NCBI GenBank assembly: GCA_016795285.1
Contig: JAEUIC010000020.1
Span: 62,001 to 126,000 of the forward strand
Direction: 5' to 3'
DNA from: Planctomycetota bacterium
GTDB taxonomy: Bacteria > Planctomycetota > B15-G4 > SIAN01
DNA: 64,000 bases
Shown here: positions 41,446 to 53,814 of the stretch, piece by piece
Position numbering within the stretch: position 1 is the stretch's first letter
Layout: each line of letters opens with the position of its first letter
Position numbers and translations under genes: made by a program
The notes under the pieces: generated by a model
Told to the model about the DNA's origin: nothing
Databases searched by the model: none
Seen by the model: the letters and a program-made list of their open reading frames with translations, nothing else

Positions 41446-41451
41446 GGCGGG

Positions 41452-41457
41452 AGTCTA
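41452..41457 (-). promoter_or_regulatory. -10 box directly before the 40129-41445 gene
   Basis: TAGACT on the minus strand ends 6 bases before the ATG at 41443-41445, with CCCGCC in between. Transcription would begin at or next to the start codon. No clear -35 box. Confidence 0.4.
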
Positions 41458-41510
41458 CTCGTCGCGTCCGCTCCCGATGCGCGCGCCGCCGAGGTCGGCG
41501 CGCGCGAACC

Positions 41511-44500
41511 TCATCGCTCGAGGAGGAGGAAGCTGCCGTCGCGCGCCAGCAGCGCGATGCCGAGCGGCGTCGCGATCGGCGCGCCGGCGAGCGGGCCGTG
41601 GCCGAGTCGCGCGCGCTCGACCGGCTGCTCGTGCTGCGGATCGAGCACCTGCACCACGCCGCCGTCGCACGGCAGCCAGAGCAGTTCGTCGATCAGCACC
41701 GGCGTCGCCGTCGGCGCGAGGTCGCGCCACTCGCGCGCGACGGCGCGGCGCGCCAGATCGATGCGCACCAGCCGCTTGCCGAGCGGCACGTCGGCGAAGC
41801 CAGCGGAGAGGCGCGGCGGCGCGACCGGCACCTCGCCGAGCTCGATGACGCCGGTCACCTTGCCGTCGTTCGCGTCGAGCAGCAGCAGCTCGCCGGTCGC
41901 GGTGGCGGCGACGAACTCGCGGCCCTGCTTCGCGAGCCCGTCGACGAGGTCGTGGCCGACCGAGCGGTCGACCGCGAGGGTCGCGGCGGCGACGTCGACG
42001 GCGACGAGTCGCCCGCCGACCAGCGGGACCCAGAGCCGGCCGCCATCGGCGAGCGGCGTCCCGGCGATGCGGCCGCCGAGCGCCACTTCGGGGAGCGGCG
42101 CCCCGTCGGCGCGAGCGAGGCGGTGGACGCGGCCGCTCGAGCCGACCACCGCGAGCAGTTCGCCGAACGGGAGCGGCGCGTGGTGGAACTCGTCGCCGAG
42201 CGATCGCGTCCACGCCGCGACGAAGCCGGCGTCGCTCGAGCGCATGCGCACCACGTCGCCTTCGAAGAGCGCGACCACGAAGCCGTCGTCGAGCGCGAGC
42301 GGCGCCGCGAGGGCGCCCGAGAGCGAGCCGGTGGCGTGGCGGCGCGCGGCGAGGGTCCCGCCGGCGGCCGCGGCGACGTCGTGCAGCGAACCGTCGCGGC
42401 CGGCGACGCCGAAGCGGCCCGCGGCGAAGATCGGCGCCGTGAGCGCCTGCACGTCGATGCGCCCGGCCGCCACCGTCCGGCGCGGCAGCTCGATGTCGCA
42501 GCGCGCGGGGCCGTCGGCGGCGATGGCGGTCCGCTGCGGCGCGCGCGCGCCCGCCGAGAGTTCGACGAGCGCGGTGGTGCCCGCCGGGAGTCGCAGCACG
42601 AGCGGCGTGGTGCCGAGTTCGCGACCGTCGAGGCGCACGCGCGCGCCGTGCGGGAGCGAGTCGATCCGGATCGGGATGCGCAGGGTCGCCGGCACTTGCA
42701 GGTCGCGGAACTCCTCGGCGGTGCGGCGTGCCTGCGCGTTCGCCTCGTCGATCGCGCCCTCCGCGACCAGCGCGTCGATCCGCTCGATGGCGGCGGCGGC
42801 GGCATCGAGACGCCGGATGCGCTCCTGGAAGAGCGCGGCGAGTTCGCCCTCGCCGTACTCCGCGAGCACCTTGCGGAGCAGCTCGCGCGCCACTTCGACG
42901 TGGCCCGCCTCGGCGGCGCGGACCGCGTCGATGTAGTCGACCGAGAGCTTCTGCAGCAGCCCGATGCGCTCGTGGCGCTTGCGCAGCTCTTCGAGCGCGG
43001 GGCGCATGCGCTGCTCGAGCGCGACGAACGACTCGGCCGACGCCACCAGCTCGTGCATCCAGGTGCGCACCTCGCCTTCGACGAGTCGCGCCGATTCGAA
43101 GGCGACCTCGCGCACGCGCGGCGCCGCCGTCGCGAGCGCGAGCGGGAACGCCGCTTCCATGCGCTGCCACGCCGCCGCCACCTCGGCGTCGCGCGCGGGC
43201 GGACGGTAGGCGGCCGCCGCTTCCTTGGCGCGCGCCACCATCGCGAGGAACTCCTGCGAGATCGCCTGCACGCGGGTGCGGACGCGATCGGAGAGGTAGG
43301 CCTCTTTCTGCTCGAGCAGCAGCTTGATCGCGGCGTCGAGCGCGGCGTCGTGCTGGCGGGCGTCGGAGAGCTCCTGGATGGCGGTGAGCTGGCCCGAGAG
43401 CCGCTCGTCGCGCGCCGAGCGCCGCGTGCGCGTCGAGTGCGCCGCCTGCTCGTCGATGCGGTCGATCAGCTCGAGCGCGGGCTGGGCGACGGCCGCGACC
43501 GGGTCCTCGGCGAGGATCGCCTCGATGGCGCGGCGCGCCCCGTCGATGTCGCCGGCCTCGAGCTGCGCCGCGGCCGCGTCGATCGCCGCGAGCGCCCGCG
43601 ACTTCCCGTGCGCGCGCCAGCCGACGAACCCGGCGAGGGCGAGCAGCGCGACGCCGGCCGCGGCGACGCCGGCCGCGCGCAGCATCCGATCGGCCTTCGT
43701 CCGCGTGACGACGGCGAGCGCGCGGCGGATGTCCTTCCTGCCGCCGTCGATGGCGAGGATGCGCTTGTAGACCGCGGCGAGCTCGGCGCTGCGCCCCTCC
43801 TTCTTCAGGCGCGCGGCGTCGCGCTCGAGCACCTCGATCGCCTTCTCGCGCAGGTGGGCGCGCAGGCAGAGGTCGGAGTAGCGGCGGCGCGCCTCGGCGT
43901 CGTCGGGCGCGAGCTCGAGGACGCGCTCCATCACCGCGAGCGCGCCGTCGGTGGCGCCGCTCTCGGTGAGGATCTCGGCCAGCTCGCGGGCGCGCAGGAG
44001 CTCGTTCGGATGGTCGCCCTGTTCGCGCAGCACGCCGATCAGCGGCTGCAGCAGGGTGGGCGCGCCCGGCCACTCCTTCAGCGCCGCCTCGAGTTCGTGG
44101 CGCGCGCTGTCGAGCTTGTTCTCGGCGCGCGCCGACGTGGCGAGCTTGAGCCGCATCTGCGCGGCGGCCTTGAGGTCGCCCGCCAGCTTGAACATGTCGG
44201 CGAGCTGCGGGTCGAGAGGGCAGGGCTCGGGCGAGAGCTGCGCGACGCGGTGGAGCAGGCGCAACGCGCGCGCCTTCTGCCCCTCGGTCAGCAGTTCGCG
44301 CGCGGTGAGGACGAGCTCTTCGCGAGTCGCCTGGCGCGCGCGACCGTGCTCGACGAGGCGGGCGAGGATCTTCGCGACCGCGAACGGCGAATCGAGCAAC
44401 GCGTCGGCGACGTCGCGCACGGTGTGGCGGCCGTCGAGGCGCTCGAGGACGGTGCGCCCCTCCTCGTCGTCGTCGAGCGACTCGGGCGCGCAGTTGGCGA

Positions 44501-45032
44501 GGTAGAGGCCGTCGATGCTCGGGATGAGCTGCTCGATCTGGCTCCACTCGTCGAGCCGTCGCGCGGCTTCGAGGACGACGTGCTCGACGGCGAGCGGGCG
44601 CACCTTGTGCGCCGAGCGGCGCAGGATCGACGGGATGTCGCCCTCGGCGAACTCGAACGAGCCGCCCTGGAAGCGGAACAGCTCGTAGATCTCCTCGTCG
44701 ACCTGGATCGCGAGGATGCGATCGAGCGTCTCCTGCGGGACGCGGTTCGACGAGACGAGCACCTCGCCGAGGAACTTCTTGGTGCGCGCCTGCTCGCGGA
44801 GCGCCGCCGCGAGCTCGACCTCGGTGAGCACGCCGGCGAAGACGAGGATTTCGCCGAGGCGACGGCGTCCGAGGATCGACGGCTCGAGCAGCGATACGCC
44901 GTCCTTGCTGAGCAGCACCCGGTGGGTACCGCTCTGCGTGGTGACGGTGAGCACCCCTTCCTGGCGGTTCTGCGCCAGGGTCTGGAAGAGGTCCGCCAAC
45001 TGGACGTTGCGAAGGTCGCCCTTGAAGGCCAT
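41511..45032 (-). CDS. Large DUF4388 / TPR / PEGA / beta-propeller protein
   Basis: This 1173-residue protein starts with a DUF4388 (PATAN-like) domain (MAFKGDLRNVQLADLFQTLA, residues 1-100), then a second RMLxE-type region and TPR-like helices (about 230-440). A membrane helix lies at about 450-475 (AAGVAAAGVALLALAGFVGW), then a coiled helical region (about 480-780), a PEGA domain (about 780-835, RIDSLPHGARVRLDGRELG) and a PQQ-like propeller to the end (REFVAATATGELLLLDAN). DUF4388 acts in the cytosol in two-component or chemotaxis-like signalling; the propeller would be outside. It is divergent from a response regulator, so a link is plausible. ATG at 45030-45032 is chosen because DUF4388 proteins begin here; GTG at 45048 adds six residues. 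Confidence 0.8.
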   Translation of the reverse strand: MAFKGDLRNVQLADLFQTLAQNRQEGVLTVTTQSGTHRVLLSKDGVSLLEPSILGRRRLGEILVFAGVLTEVELAAALREQARTKKFLGEVLVSSNRVPQETLDRILAIQVDEEIYELFRFQGGSFEFAEGDIPSILRRSAHKVRPLAVEHVVLEAARRLDEWSQIEQLIPSIDGLYLANCAPESLDDDEEGRTVLERLDGRHTVRDVADALLDSPFAVAKILARLVEHGRARQATREELVLTARELLTEGQKARALRLLHRVAQLSPEPCPLDPQLADMFKLAGDLKAAAQMRLKLATSARAENKLDSARHELEAALKEWPGAPTLLQPLIGVLREQGDHPNELLRARELAEILTESGATDGALAVMERVLELAPDDAEARRRYSDLCLRAHLREKAIEVLERDAARLKKEGRSAELAAVYKRILAIDGGRKDIRRALAVVTRTKADRMLRAAGVAAAGVALLALAGFVGWRAHGKSRALAAIDAAAAQLEAGDIDGARRAIEAILAEDPVAAVAQPALELIDRIDEQAAHSTRTRRSARDERLSGQLTAIQELSDARQHDAALDAAIKLLLEQKEAYLSDRVRTRVQAISQEFLAMVARAKEAAAAYRPPARDAEVAAAWQRMEAAFPLALATAAPRVREVAFESARLVEGEVRTWMHELVASAESFVALEQRMRPALEELRKRHERIGLLQKLSVDYIDAVRAAEAGHVEVARELLRKVLAEYGEGELAALFQERIRRLDAAAAAIERIDALVAEGAIDEANAQARRTAEEFRDLQVPATLRIPIRIDSLPHGARVRLDGRELGTTPLVLRLPAGTTALVELSAGARAPQRTAIAADGPARCDIELPRRTVAAGRIDVQALTAPIFAAGRFGVAGRDGSLHDVAAAAGGTLAARRHATGSLSGALAAPLALDDGFVVALFEGDVVRMRSSDAGFVAAWTRSLGDEFHHAPLPFGELLAVVGSSGRVHRLARADGAPLPEVALGGRIAGTPLADGGRLWVPLVGGRLVAVDVAAATLAVDRSVGHDLVDGLAKQGREFVAATATGELLLLDANDGKVTGVIELGEVPVAPPRLSAGFADVPLGKRLVRIDLARRAVAREWRDLAPTATPVLIDELLWLPCDGGVVQVLDPQHEQPVERARLGHGPLAGAPIATPLGIALLARDGSFLLLER

Positions 45033-45184
45033 CCCGGACGCGCATCCCACGGTGGGGCCGAATCAGCGAGCGGGGGTCGCTGCCGAATCCAGCCGATCGG
45101 CTCAGCTTCGTCGGAGCGAACCGGCCCTCTTGAGACGACCTCTCGGACAGTTCTGAATCCGATCCGTTCCGGGCGCGCGGCGGA

Positions 45185-45200
45185 TTGGCACGCAAGTTGG
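45185..45200 (+). promoter_or_regulatory. Sigma-54-like promoter before the response regulator
   Basis: TTGGCACG-N4-TTGG at 45185-45200 matches the -24/-12 consensus TTGGCACG-N4-TTGC except for the last base. It lies about 110 bases before the ATG of an NtrC-type activator, which could control its own promoter. Confidence 0.5.
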
Positions 45201-45311
45201 TCGAATTGTCGCTCCTGACGCGAGACGGGCCGAACTGGCGCTGGTGGGTGACAAGATGTCGCCCGGCGCGGTTCGGCGAGCTCATCTGTCATGCACCGTG
45301 CTGGAGAGACC

Positions 45312-46694
<1,383 letters not shown>

Positions 46695-46714
46695 CGGGCT
46701 CGGCGCGCAGCTCC

Positions 46715-46743
46715 TTGCGCGCACCCCCTCCCGACACTAACTT
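46715..46743 (+). promoter_or_regulatory. Promoter of rpoZ
   Basis: TTGCGC (46715-46720), 17-base spacer, TAACTT (46738-46743), then CCCCCG. The leader carries a 6-bp hairpin (46768-46773 AAACCT with 46780-46785). An inverted repeat TTGCGCGC (46715-46722) with GCGCGCAA (46762-46769) overlaps the -35 box and that hairpin. Confidence 0.55.
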
Positions 46744-46831
46744 CCCCCGTTTCCCTGGGGGGCGCGCAAACCTCACTGCAGGTTTGGCCGTCCCTGCCTG
46801 CGGGCCCGAGTCGACGAGGATCGAGACCCGG

Positions 46832-47170
46832 ATGGACCTGAAGAGCATCGAGGCTGCCAAGCGTCGCGTGGGCGGTGCGTTCCGCCTCTCCGTGCTGTTG
46901 CAGAAGCGCATCATCGAATTGGTGCGTGGTGCGCCGCCGGTGGTGGACCACGCCGAGCGCGAGCGCGGCCCGATCGAAGTCGCGCTGCGCGAGATCCTCG
47001 AAGGGAAGATCTCCCTCGAGATGATCCCGTCGGACGATTTCGACAAGCTCGTCGAGCAGGCCCGGCAGGAGAAGGAAGCGCGCGCTGCGGCGCGTGACGC
47101 CGAGTTCGGTGGGCCTCCGCCGGCCGCTGGCGGGCCGACCATCGATCTCGGACCGGAACCGAGGAAGTAG
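46832..47170 (+). CDS. rpoZ: RNA polymerase omega subunit
   Basis: This 112-residue omega subunit has the family core MDLKSIEAAKRRVGGAFRLS, then VLLQKRIIELVRGAPP and the acidic/hydrophobic stretch IEVALREILEGKISLEMI. The C-terminal part is a Pro/Gly-rich tail. It helps RNA polymerase assembly. I start at ATG 46832 because upstream in-frame sequence has no similarity to omega. tRNA-Thr follows 46 bases later with no visible promoter of its own, so it is probably co-transcribed. Confidence 0.9.
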   Translation: MDLKSIEAAKRRVGGAFRLSVLLQKRIIELVRGAPPVVDHAERERGPIEVALREILEGKISLEMIPSDDFDKLVEQARQEKEARAAARDAEFGGPPPAAGGPTIDLGPEPRK

Positions 47171-47216
47171 GATCCCGATCGCATCCACGACCGTCCGCAA
47201 GGACCAAGGTCGCGAA

Positions 47217-47291
47217 GCTGCTGTGGCTCAGAGGTAGAGCACGTCCTTGGTAAGGACGAGGCCGCGGGTTCAATTCCCGCCAGCAGCTCCA
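47217..47291 (+). tRNA. tRNA-Thr (anticodon GGT)
   Basis: This 75-nt tRNA has acceptor arms GCTGCTG (47217-47223) and CAGCAGC (47281-47287), discriminator T and encoded CCA (47289-47291). The anticodon stem CGTCC/GGACG encloses TTGGTAA with anticodon GGT at 47249-47251, reading ACC. D- and T-arms are normal (GGTTCAATTCC). Confidence 0.96.
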
Positions 47292-47503
47292 TTCTGGATG
47301 CCGTCGCCCGTCGGCTCCCGTCGGTTCCTCCGCCCGGCCATCTCCCGCGCCGGAGCCTCGACGCTCGCTGGCTTCGTGCGGCGAACGCGAACCAACTTCC
47401 CTCCGCACGGTACGTAGCGGATCGCGCTCCGTGCGCCGATGAGGAGTGGCGCTACCATCCCTCGAGACGTCGGTCGATCCGTCCCCCGCCCTTGGAGCGC
47501 CCC

Positions 47504-49000
47504 CTGAGCGAGCTCCTCCGCCGCAGCCTTCGCGCGCTCGCGTTCGTCGCGGGCCTCGCGTGCCTTGCGTCGCCTGCCCGCGGTGCCGGCGAGCTGATGC
47601 TCTACCGGCGGCACGCCGAGGGCGCGGTCACCTTCTTCGTGCGAGGGGCGCGACCGGGCGAGACGGTGGTGCTGATCGAGACGGTCGACGGTCTCTCGCG
47701 GCCGCTGGCCGCCGATGTCGCCGACGCGACCGGAGGCGCCTTCTTCAGCTTCGCCGATGCCGCATGGCTGCAGCAGCCGCAGCCCGTCGCGCTGCGCGCC
47801 GCGGTCGAGCGCGAAGGCTCGAGCGGTTCCGAAGTGCTCGACTCGAATCCCGTCCTGCTGCGCGATCCTCCGCTGATCTGGATGGTGGTGGAGCGCGACG
47901 ACTCCTCGACGCGCGTGCTGCGCTTCGACGCGGAGCAGCAGTCGCTCGAGGAGGCGCGTCGCGGTCGCCAGCGCCGCGATGGCCTGATCGCGGCGCGCGG
48001 CGACGGGGCGATCGTCAGCGAGGAGTCCGCGCTGGTCGCGTTGGGGCAAGGCGGGTCGCTCCGCTTCGCCCGCGGCGAGGAGCCGATCGATCTCGCGCTG
48101 ACGCCCGACGAGTCGGCGCTGCTGGCGCTGACACGCGAGTCGGTCGGCGACGGTGCGACGCTGCTGCGCGTGCGGATGCTCGACGCGCAGCGCGTCACCT
48201 CCGAGCTCGCCTCCTTCGAGCTGGCCCGCACTGCGTCGCGGGTGGTGAGCGCGTGGCTGGTCGCGGGCGACGACTCGCATCGCGTCCTGATCGCCGAGCG
48301 CGAGGGCGCGCTCCACGAGATCGTGCTCGGCAGCGCGCTGACGCGCGGCATCACGCTCCTTCCGCTCGCCGAGGGCGGTCGCGAGGAACTGGTCGATTGC
48401 GTCGTCTCCGGCGACTGGCTCGCGGTCACGACGCGCTACCTCGCGCCGGGCCGCAGCGGCGGGCGGCTCTTCGTCGTCGATCTCGCGCGGCGCGATCGGC
48501 TGGTCGACCATCCGCTCGCCGGCCGGCCGCTCGAGCTGGCGGCCGTCGCCGGACCGGACGGCCCGGCGGCCTGCGTCGCGCTCGACAATGGCTCGCTGGT
48601 GCGCATCGCGTTCGCGGATGGGGCGCGCGTGCAGCTCGATCTGCCCGGAGTGAGCGACGTCGCGGTCGGCTCGGTCGGCGGGCCGCTCTACGCCGCGGCG
48701 CGCGCGGCCGATAGCGACGCGACCGCGATCTACGTGATCGACGGCGCCTTCGCGCAGGCGCGTCCGCTCGCCGCGTTCGGCGAACTCGGCCGTTCGCTGC
48801 AGGAACTCGGCGTCGTCGCCTCCGGCGGCCGCGAGTGGCTGTTCGTCGTCGAGCGGCGGTTCGCCGCCAGCAAGCCGGGCAGCGCCTCGGTCGACGACCA
48901 CCTCGGCTGGGTCGAGATCGATCCGCTCGACGGTGCGCCGAAGGGGCTGGCGCGCTTCGTCGCGGTCGGCGGCCGCGTGCGCGGCCTCGCGGCGCGCTGA
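47504..49000 (+). CDS. Secreted protein of unknown function
   Basis: This 498-residue protein is read from CTG at 47504-47506, giving (M)SELLRRSLRALAFVAGLACLASPARG, a typical signal peptide. The frame can also begin at TTG 47492, four codons earlier, but GGAGCGCCCC immediately before the CTG is identical to the lptF start region. The body is strand-rich with repeated six-to-eight-strand units (LRVRMLDAQRVTSE, FVVDLARRDRLVDHPL, YVIDGAFAQARPLAAF), which looks like a degenerate beta-propeller. No catalytic motif. It precedes the recO operon by 104 bases. Confidence 0.65.
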   Translation: MSELLRRSLRALAFVAGLACLASPARGAGELMLYRRHAEGAVTFFVRGARPGETVVLIETVDGLSRPLAADVADATGGAFFSFADAAWLQQPQPVALRAAVEREGSSGSEVLDSNPVLLRDPPLIWMVVERDDSSTRVLRFDAEQQSLEEARRGRQRRDGLIAARGDGAIVSEESALVALGQGGSLRFARGEEPIDLALTPDESALLALTRESVGDGATLLRVRMLDAQRVTSELASFELARTASRVVSAWLVAGDDSHRVLIAEREGALHEIVLGSALTRGITLLPLAEGGREELVDCVVSGDWLAVTTRYLAPGRSGGRLFVVDLARRDRLVDHPLAGRPLELAAVAGPDGPAACVALDNGSLVRIAFADGARVQLDLPGVSDVAVGSVGGPLYAAARAADSDATAIYVIDGAFAQARPLAAFGELGRSLQELGVVASGGREWLFVVERRFAASKPGSASVDDHLGWVEIDPLDGAPKGLARFVAVGGRVRGLAAR

Positions 49001-49049
49001 GCCCGAAGCGGCGCGGCGCGCGGCGCGCCAGGAGCGCCTCCGGCCCGGC

Positions 49050-49055
49050 TACACT
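49050..49055 (+). promoter_or_regulatory. Possible -10 box upstream of recO
   Basis: TACACT followed by GCCGCCGCG, 48 bases before the recO ATG. It resembles the -10 boxes of the tRNA-Leu and rpmB promoters but has no -35 match. Confidence 0.35.
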
Positions 49056-49103
49056 GCCGCCGCGAGCCTCGCTTCGCGGGGCGCAGTCGGGCGGCGGCGA
49101 GCG

Positions 49104-49874
49104 ATGGCCGAGCGAATCGAGACTCAAGCGATCGTGCTGCAGCGCTTCGCGTTCGGCGAGAGCAGCCAGGTCGTCCACCTGCTGACCCGCGCGCTCGGCC
49201 GCGTCGTCGTCATGGCGCGCGGCGCATGGCGCGCGAAGAACGGCTACGAAGGGCCGCTCGACCTGCTGGTGCGCGGGACGGTGTCGCTCTCGCTGGTGCA
49301 CGGGCGCGAGCTCGCGCTGCTCACCGGGCGCAAGGTCGAGACCGCCTACCCGCGGTTGCGCAGCGATCTCGCCCGCCACGGCGCGGCGTGCCACGTGCTC
49401 GCGCGCATCCTCCATTTCGAGCCGGTGGGCGCCGGCGCCGGCGCGTTCCCGCTGGTCGACCGCGCGCTCGAGGCGATCGAGACGGTCGACCGCGCGCGAC
49501 TGCCGCTGCTGCTGCTCGCGTTCGATGCGCGCCTCGCCGACCTGCACGGGCTGCGCCCCGACGTCGACCAGTGCGTGCGCTGCGGCTCGCCGCGCAAGCT
49601 CGCCCGCTTCGTCGCGAGCGCCGGCGGCATCGTCTGCGTCGCCTGCGTCGAGCAGCGCGACGAGGGGGCCGCGATCGATGCCCGCAGCGCGGCGCTGCTG
49701 CGCGACGTCGCCACCACGCCGCTGCGTCAACTTCCCGACCCGCCGCCGGCGACGCTCTCGCGCGCTCGCCGGCTGCTCGATCTCCACCTCGAATGGCACG
49801 CCGACGCCCTGCTCGCCGCCCCCCGCGCGCGCGCGCGGCCGTCGACGCGACGGAGCTCCCGTGGCCTTCGCTGA
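49104..49874 (+). CDS. recO: DNA repair protein RecO
   Basis: This 256-residue recombination mediator loads RecA at single-strand gaps with RecR and RecF. It has the OB-fold N-terminus (ETQAIVLQRFAFGESSQVVHLLT), the middle helical part and the C-terminal Cys-zinc site (CVRCG and CVACV, two CxxC pairs). Length is typical. The ATG is the first good start. It overlaps the next gene by 14 nt. Confidence 0.94.
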   Translation: MAERIETQAIVLQRFAFGESSQVVHLLTRALGRVVVMARGAWRAKNGYEGPLDLLVRGTVSLSLVHGRELALLTGRKVETAYPRLRSDLARHGAACHVLARILHFEPVGAGAGAFPLVDRALEAIETVDRARLPLLLLAFDARLADLHGLRPDVDQCVRCGSPRKLARFVASAGGIVCVACVEQRDEGAAIDARSAALLRDVATTPLRQLPDPPPATLSRARRLLDLHLEWHADALLAAPRARARPSTRRSSRGLR

Positions 49875-50865
49875 TCCGCACCACCCGTCCACTCGCTCCG
49901 CGACGCGGCGCGCGCGCCGCCTCGTCGGGGCGCTGCTGCTCGCCTGCGCCGCCTGCGCGAGCGGGCCCGATCCGATCGACCCTGACGACCTGTCGGAGGC
50001 GCAGCTGCTCGAGGAGGCGGAGCGAGCGTTCGTCGCGGGCGACCTCGATCGCGCCATCGACACGTCCGAAGGGCTGCTCGAGCGCACCAGCGACGGCAAG
50101 AAGCGGCAGGGCGCGCTCTTCTTCGCTGCGCAGGCGCGGCTCGCCGACGGTTCGCCGGTGAAGGCGTTCCGCCACTTCCAGTCGTTGCTGCGCGACTTCC
50201 CGTGGTCGGCCTACGTGCCGAAGTGCGAGCAGCCGGTCTGGGAGATCGGCGTGGCCTACCTCTCCGAGGAGCCGTGGTTCCTGTTCGGCGACCTCTTCAA
50301 CGGTCGCGAGCGCGGCGCCGAAGTGATGCGCGAGTTCGCCGCGAGCTTCCCCTCCTCGCCGCGCGCCGACGATGCGCTCGCCGCGATGGCGGGCTACCGC
50401 TACTCGCGCAAGGAGTACGCCGAGGCGCAGCTCCACTACTCGCGCCTCGCGAAGAGCTACCCCGACTCGGAGTGGAGCGACCTCGCGGCGTTCCGTCGCG
50501 CCGAGTGCTGGCAGCTCGACGCGCGCGGCGCCGCCTACGACACCACGCCGCTGCTGCGCGCGGCGCGCGACTACCGCCGCTACCTCGGCGAGCGGCCGCA
50601 GGGCGAGCGGCGCACCGAAGCGCAGGCGCAGGCGCGCGCCGTCGATCAGCAGATCGCGGAGGGCGAGCTGCTGCGGGCGCGGCTCTACCTCGTGCGCGAG
50701 CAGGCGCAGGGGGCGCGGATGCACCTCGCCAACGTCGTCCTCGCCTATCCGGAGACCGAAGCCGCAGCGACCGCGCGGACGCTGCTCGCGGAACACGGCT
50801 GGGACCTCTCGATCCACAGCGTCGACACGCTGCAGACGCCGCCGCTCGAGGAGTTCGGCGGATGA
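49861..50865 (+). CDS. BamD-like outer-membrane TPR lipoprotein
   Basis: This 334-residue protein starts at GTG 49861, 14 nt inside recO. It has a lipoprotein signal (LVGALLLACAAC, lipid Cys near 32-35) and tetratricopeptide-like helices throughout (AERAFVAGDLDRAIDTSEGLL, KAFRHFQSLLRDFPWSAY, AEAQLHYSRLAKSYPDSEW). BamD joins the beta-barrel assembly machinery and is usually about 240 residues; this one has a longer C-terminal part (about 240-334) and is only a probable homologue. The LptE-like gene follows with a 4-nt overlap. Confidence 0.82.
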   Translation: MAFADPHHPSTRSATRRARRLVGALLLACAACASGPDPIDPDDLSEAQLLEEAERAFVAGDLDRAIDTSEGLLERTSDGKKRQGALFFAAQARLADGSPVKAFRHFQSLLRDFPWSAYVPKCEQPVWEIGVAYLSEEPWFLFGDLFNGRERGAEVMREFAASFPSSPRADDALAAMAGYRYSRKEYAEAQLHYSRLAKSYPDSEWSDLAAFRRAECWQLDARGAAYDTTPLLRAARDYRRYLGERPQGERRTEAQAQARAVDQQIAEGELLRARLYLVREQAQGARMHLANVVLAYPETEAAATARTLLAEHGWDLSIHSVDTLQTPPLEEFGG

Positions 50866-51428
50866 GCGCGCACGGTCGGCCGGAGAGGCGCTCCTGCGGC
50901 GCGCGACGGCTCGCGAGCCGGTTCGCGTGGCTCGGGCTCGCGCTGCTGGCCGGCTGCGGCTACAGCACCGGCCCGCTCACGCCGCGCGAGCGGCGCTCCG
51001 TCCACCTGCCGCTCTTCGAGAACCGGACGTGGTACCGCGACCTCGAGATCGAGCTCACGCGGCAGGTGGAGAAGGAGCTCGCGTCGCGACCGGGAATCTC
51101 CATCGCCCCCCCGGAACGCGCCGATATCGTCCTCGCCGGCACGATCGTCGAGTTCGAGCAGCGCGTGCTCTCGGAGGATTCCGAGGACCGCGTGCGCGAA
51201 TCGTCGGCCGTGGCCCACGTGCGGATCGAGGTGCTCGACGCACGGACCGGTGCCCTGCAACGGTGGTTCGAGGTGCGCGATCGGGCGGAGTTCCTGCCCG
51301 CCCGCGGCGAGTCGCTCGGCCTCGCGACCAGCGAGTCGTTCTTCGACTTGGCCCGGAAGATCGTCGACGGCCTCGAGGGCGATTTCCCGCGCGCCTCGCC
51401 CGCCGCGCGCGGGGCGGACGGCGGCTAG
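50862..51428 (+). CDS. lptE: LptE-like outer-membrane lipoprotein
   Basis: This 188-residue lipoprotein has the signal WLGLALLAGCGYS followed by LTPRERRSVHLPLFENRTWYRDLEIELTRQVEKEL, the beta-alpha start of LptE. The second half carries the expected strands (DIVLAGTIVEFEQRVL, AHVRIEVLDARTG). LptE partners LptD in the outer membrane for LPS insertion. The start ATG overlaps the upstream stop by 4 nt. It sits just before ftsH. Confidence 0.85.
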   Translation: MSAHGRPERRSCGARRLASRFAWLGLALLAGCGYSTGPLTPRERRSVHLPLFENRTWYRDLEIELTRQVEKELASRPGISIAPPERADIVLAGTIVEFEQRVLSEDSEDRVRESSAVAHVRIEVLDARTGALQRWFEVRDRAEFLPARGESLGLATSESFFDLARKIVDGLEGDFPRASPAARGADGG

Positions 51429-51471
51429 CCGGGGGCCGGGCCGCGAGCGACCAGCGAGGAGGGGAGCGCCG

Positions 51472-53810
<2,339 letters not shown>

Positions 53811-53814
<4 letters not shown>

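Noticed and set aside
46715-46769. The TTGCGCGC/GCGCGCAA inverted repeat as a terminator after the response regulator
   Set aside because: Its left arm coincides with the -35 box of the rpoZ promoter and there is no T-run; I prefer the promoter reading, though both are possible.
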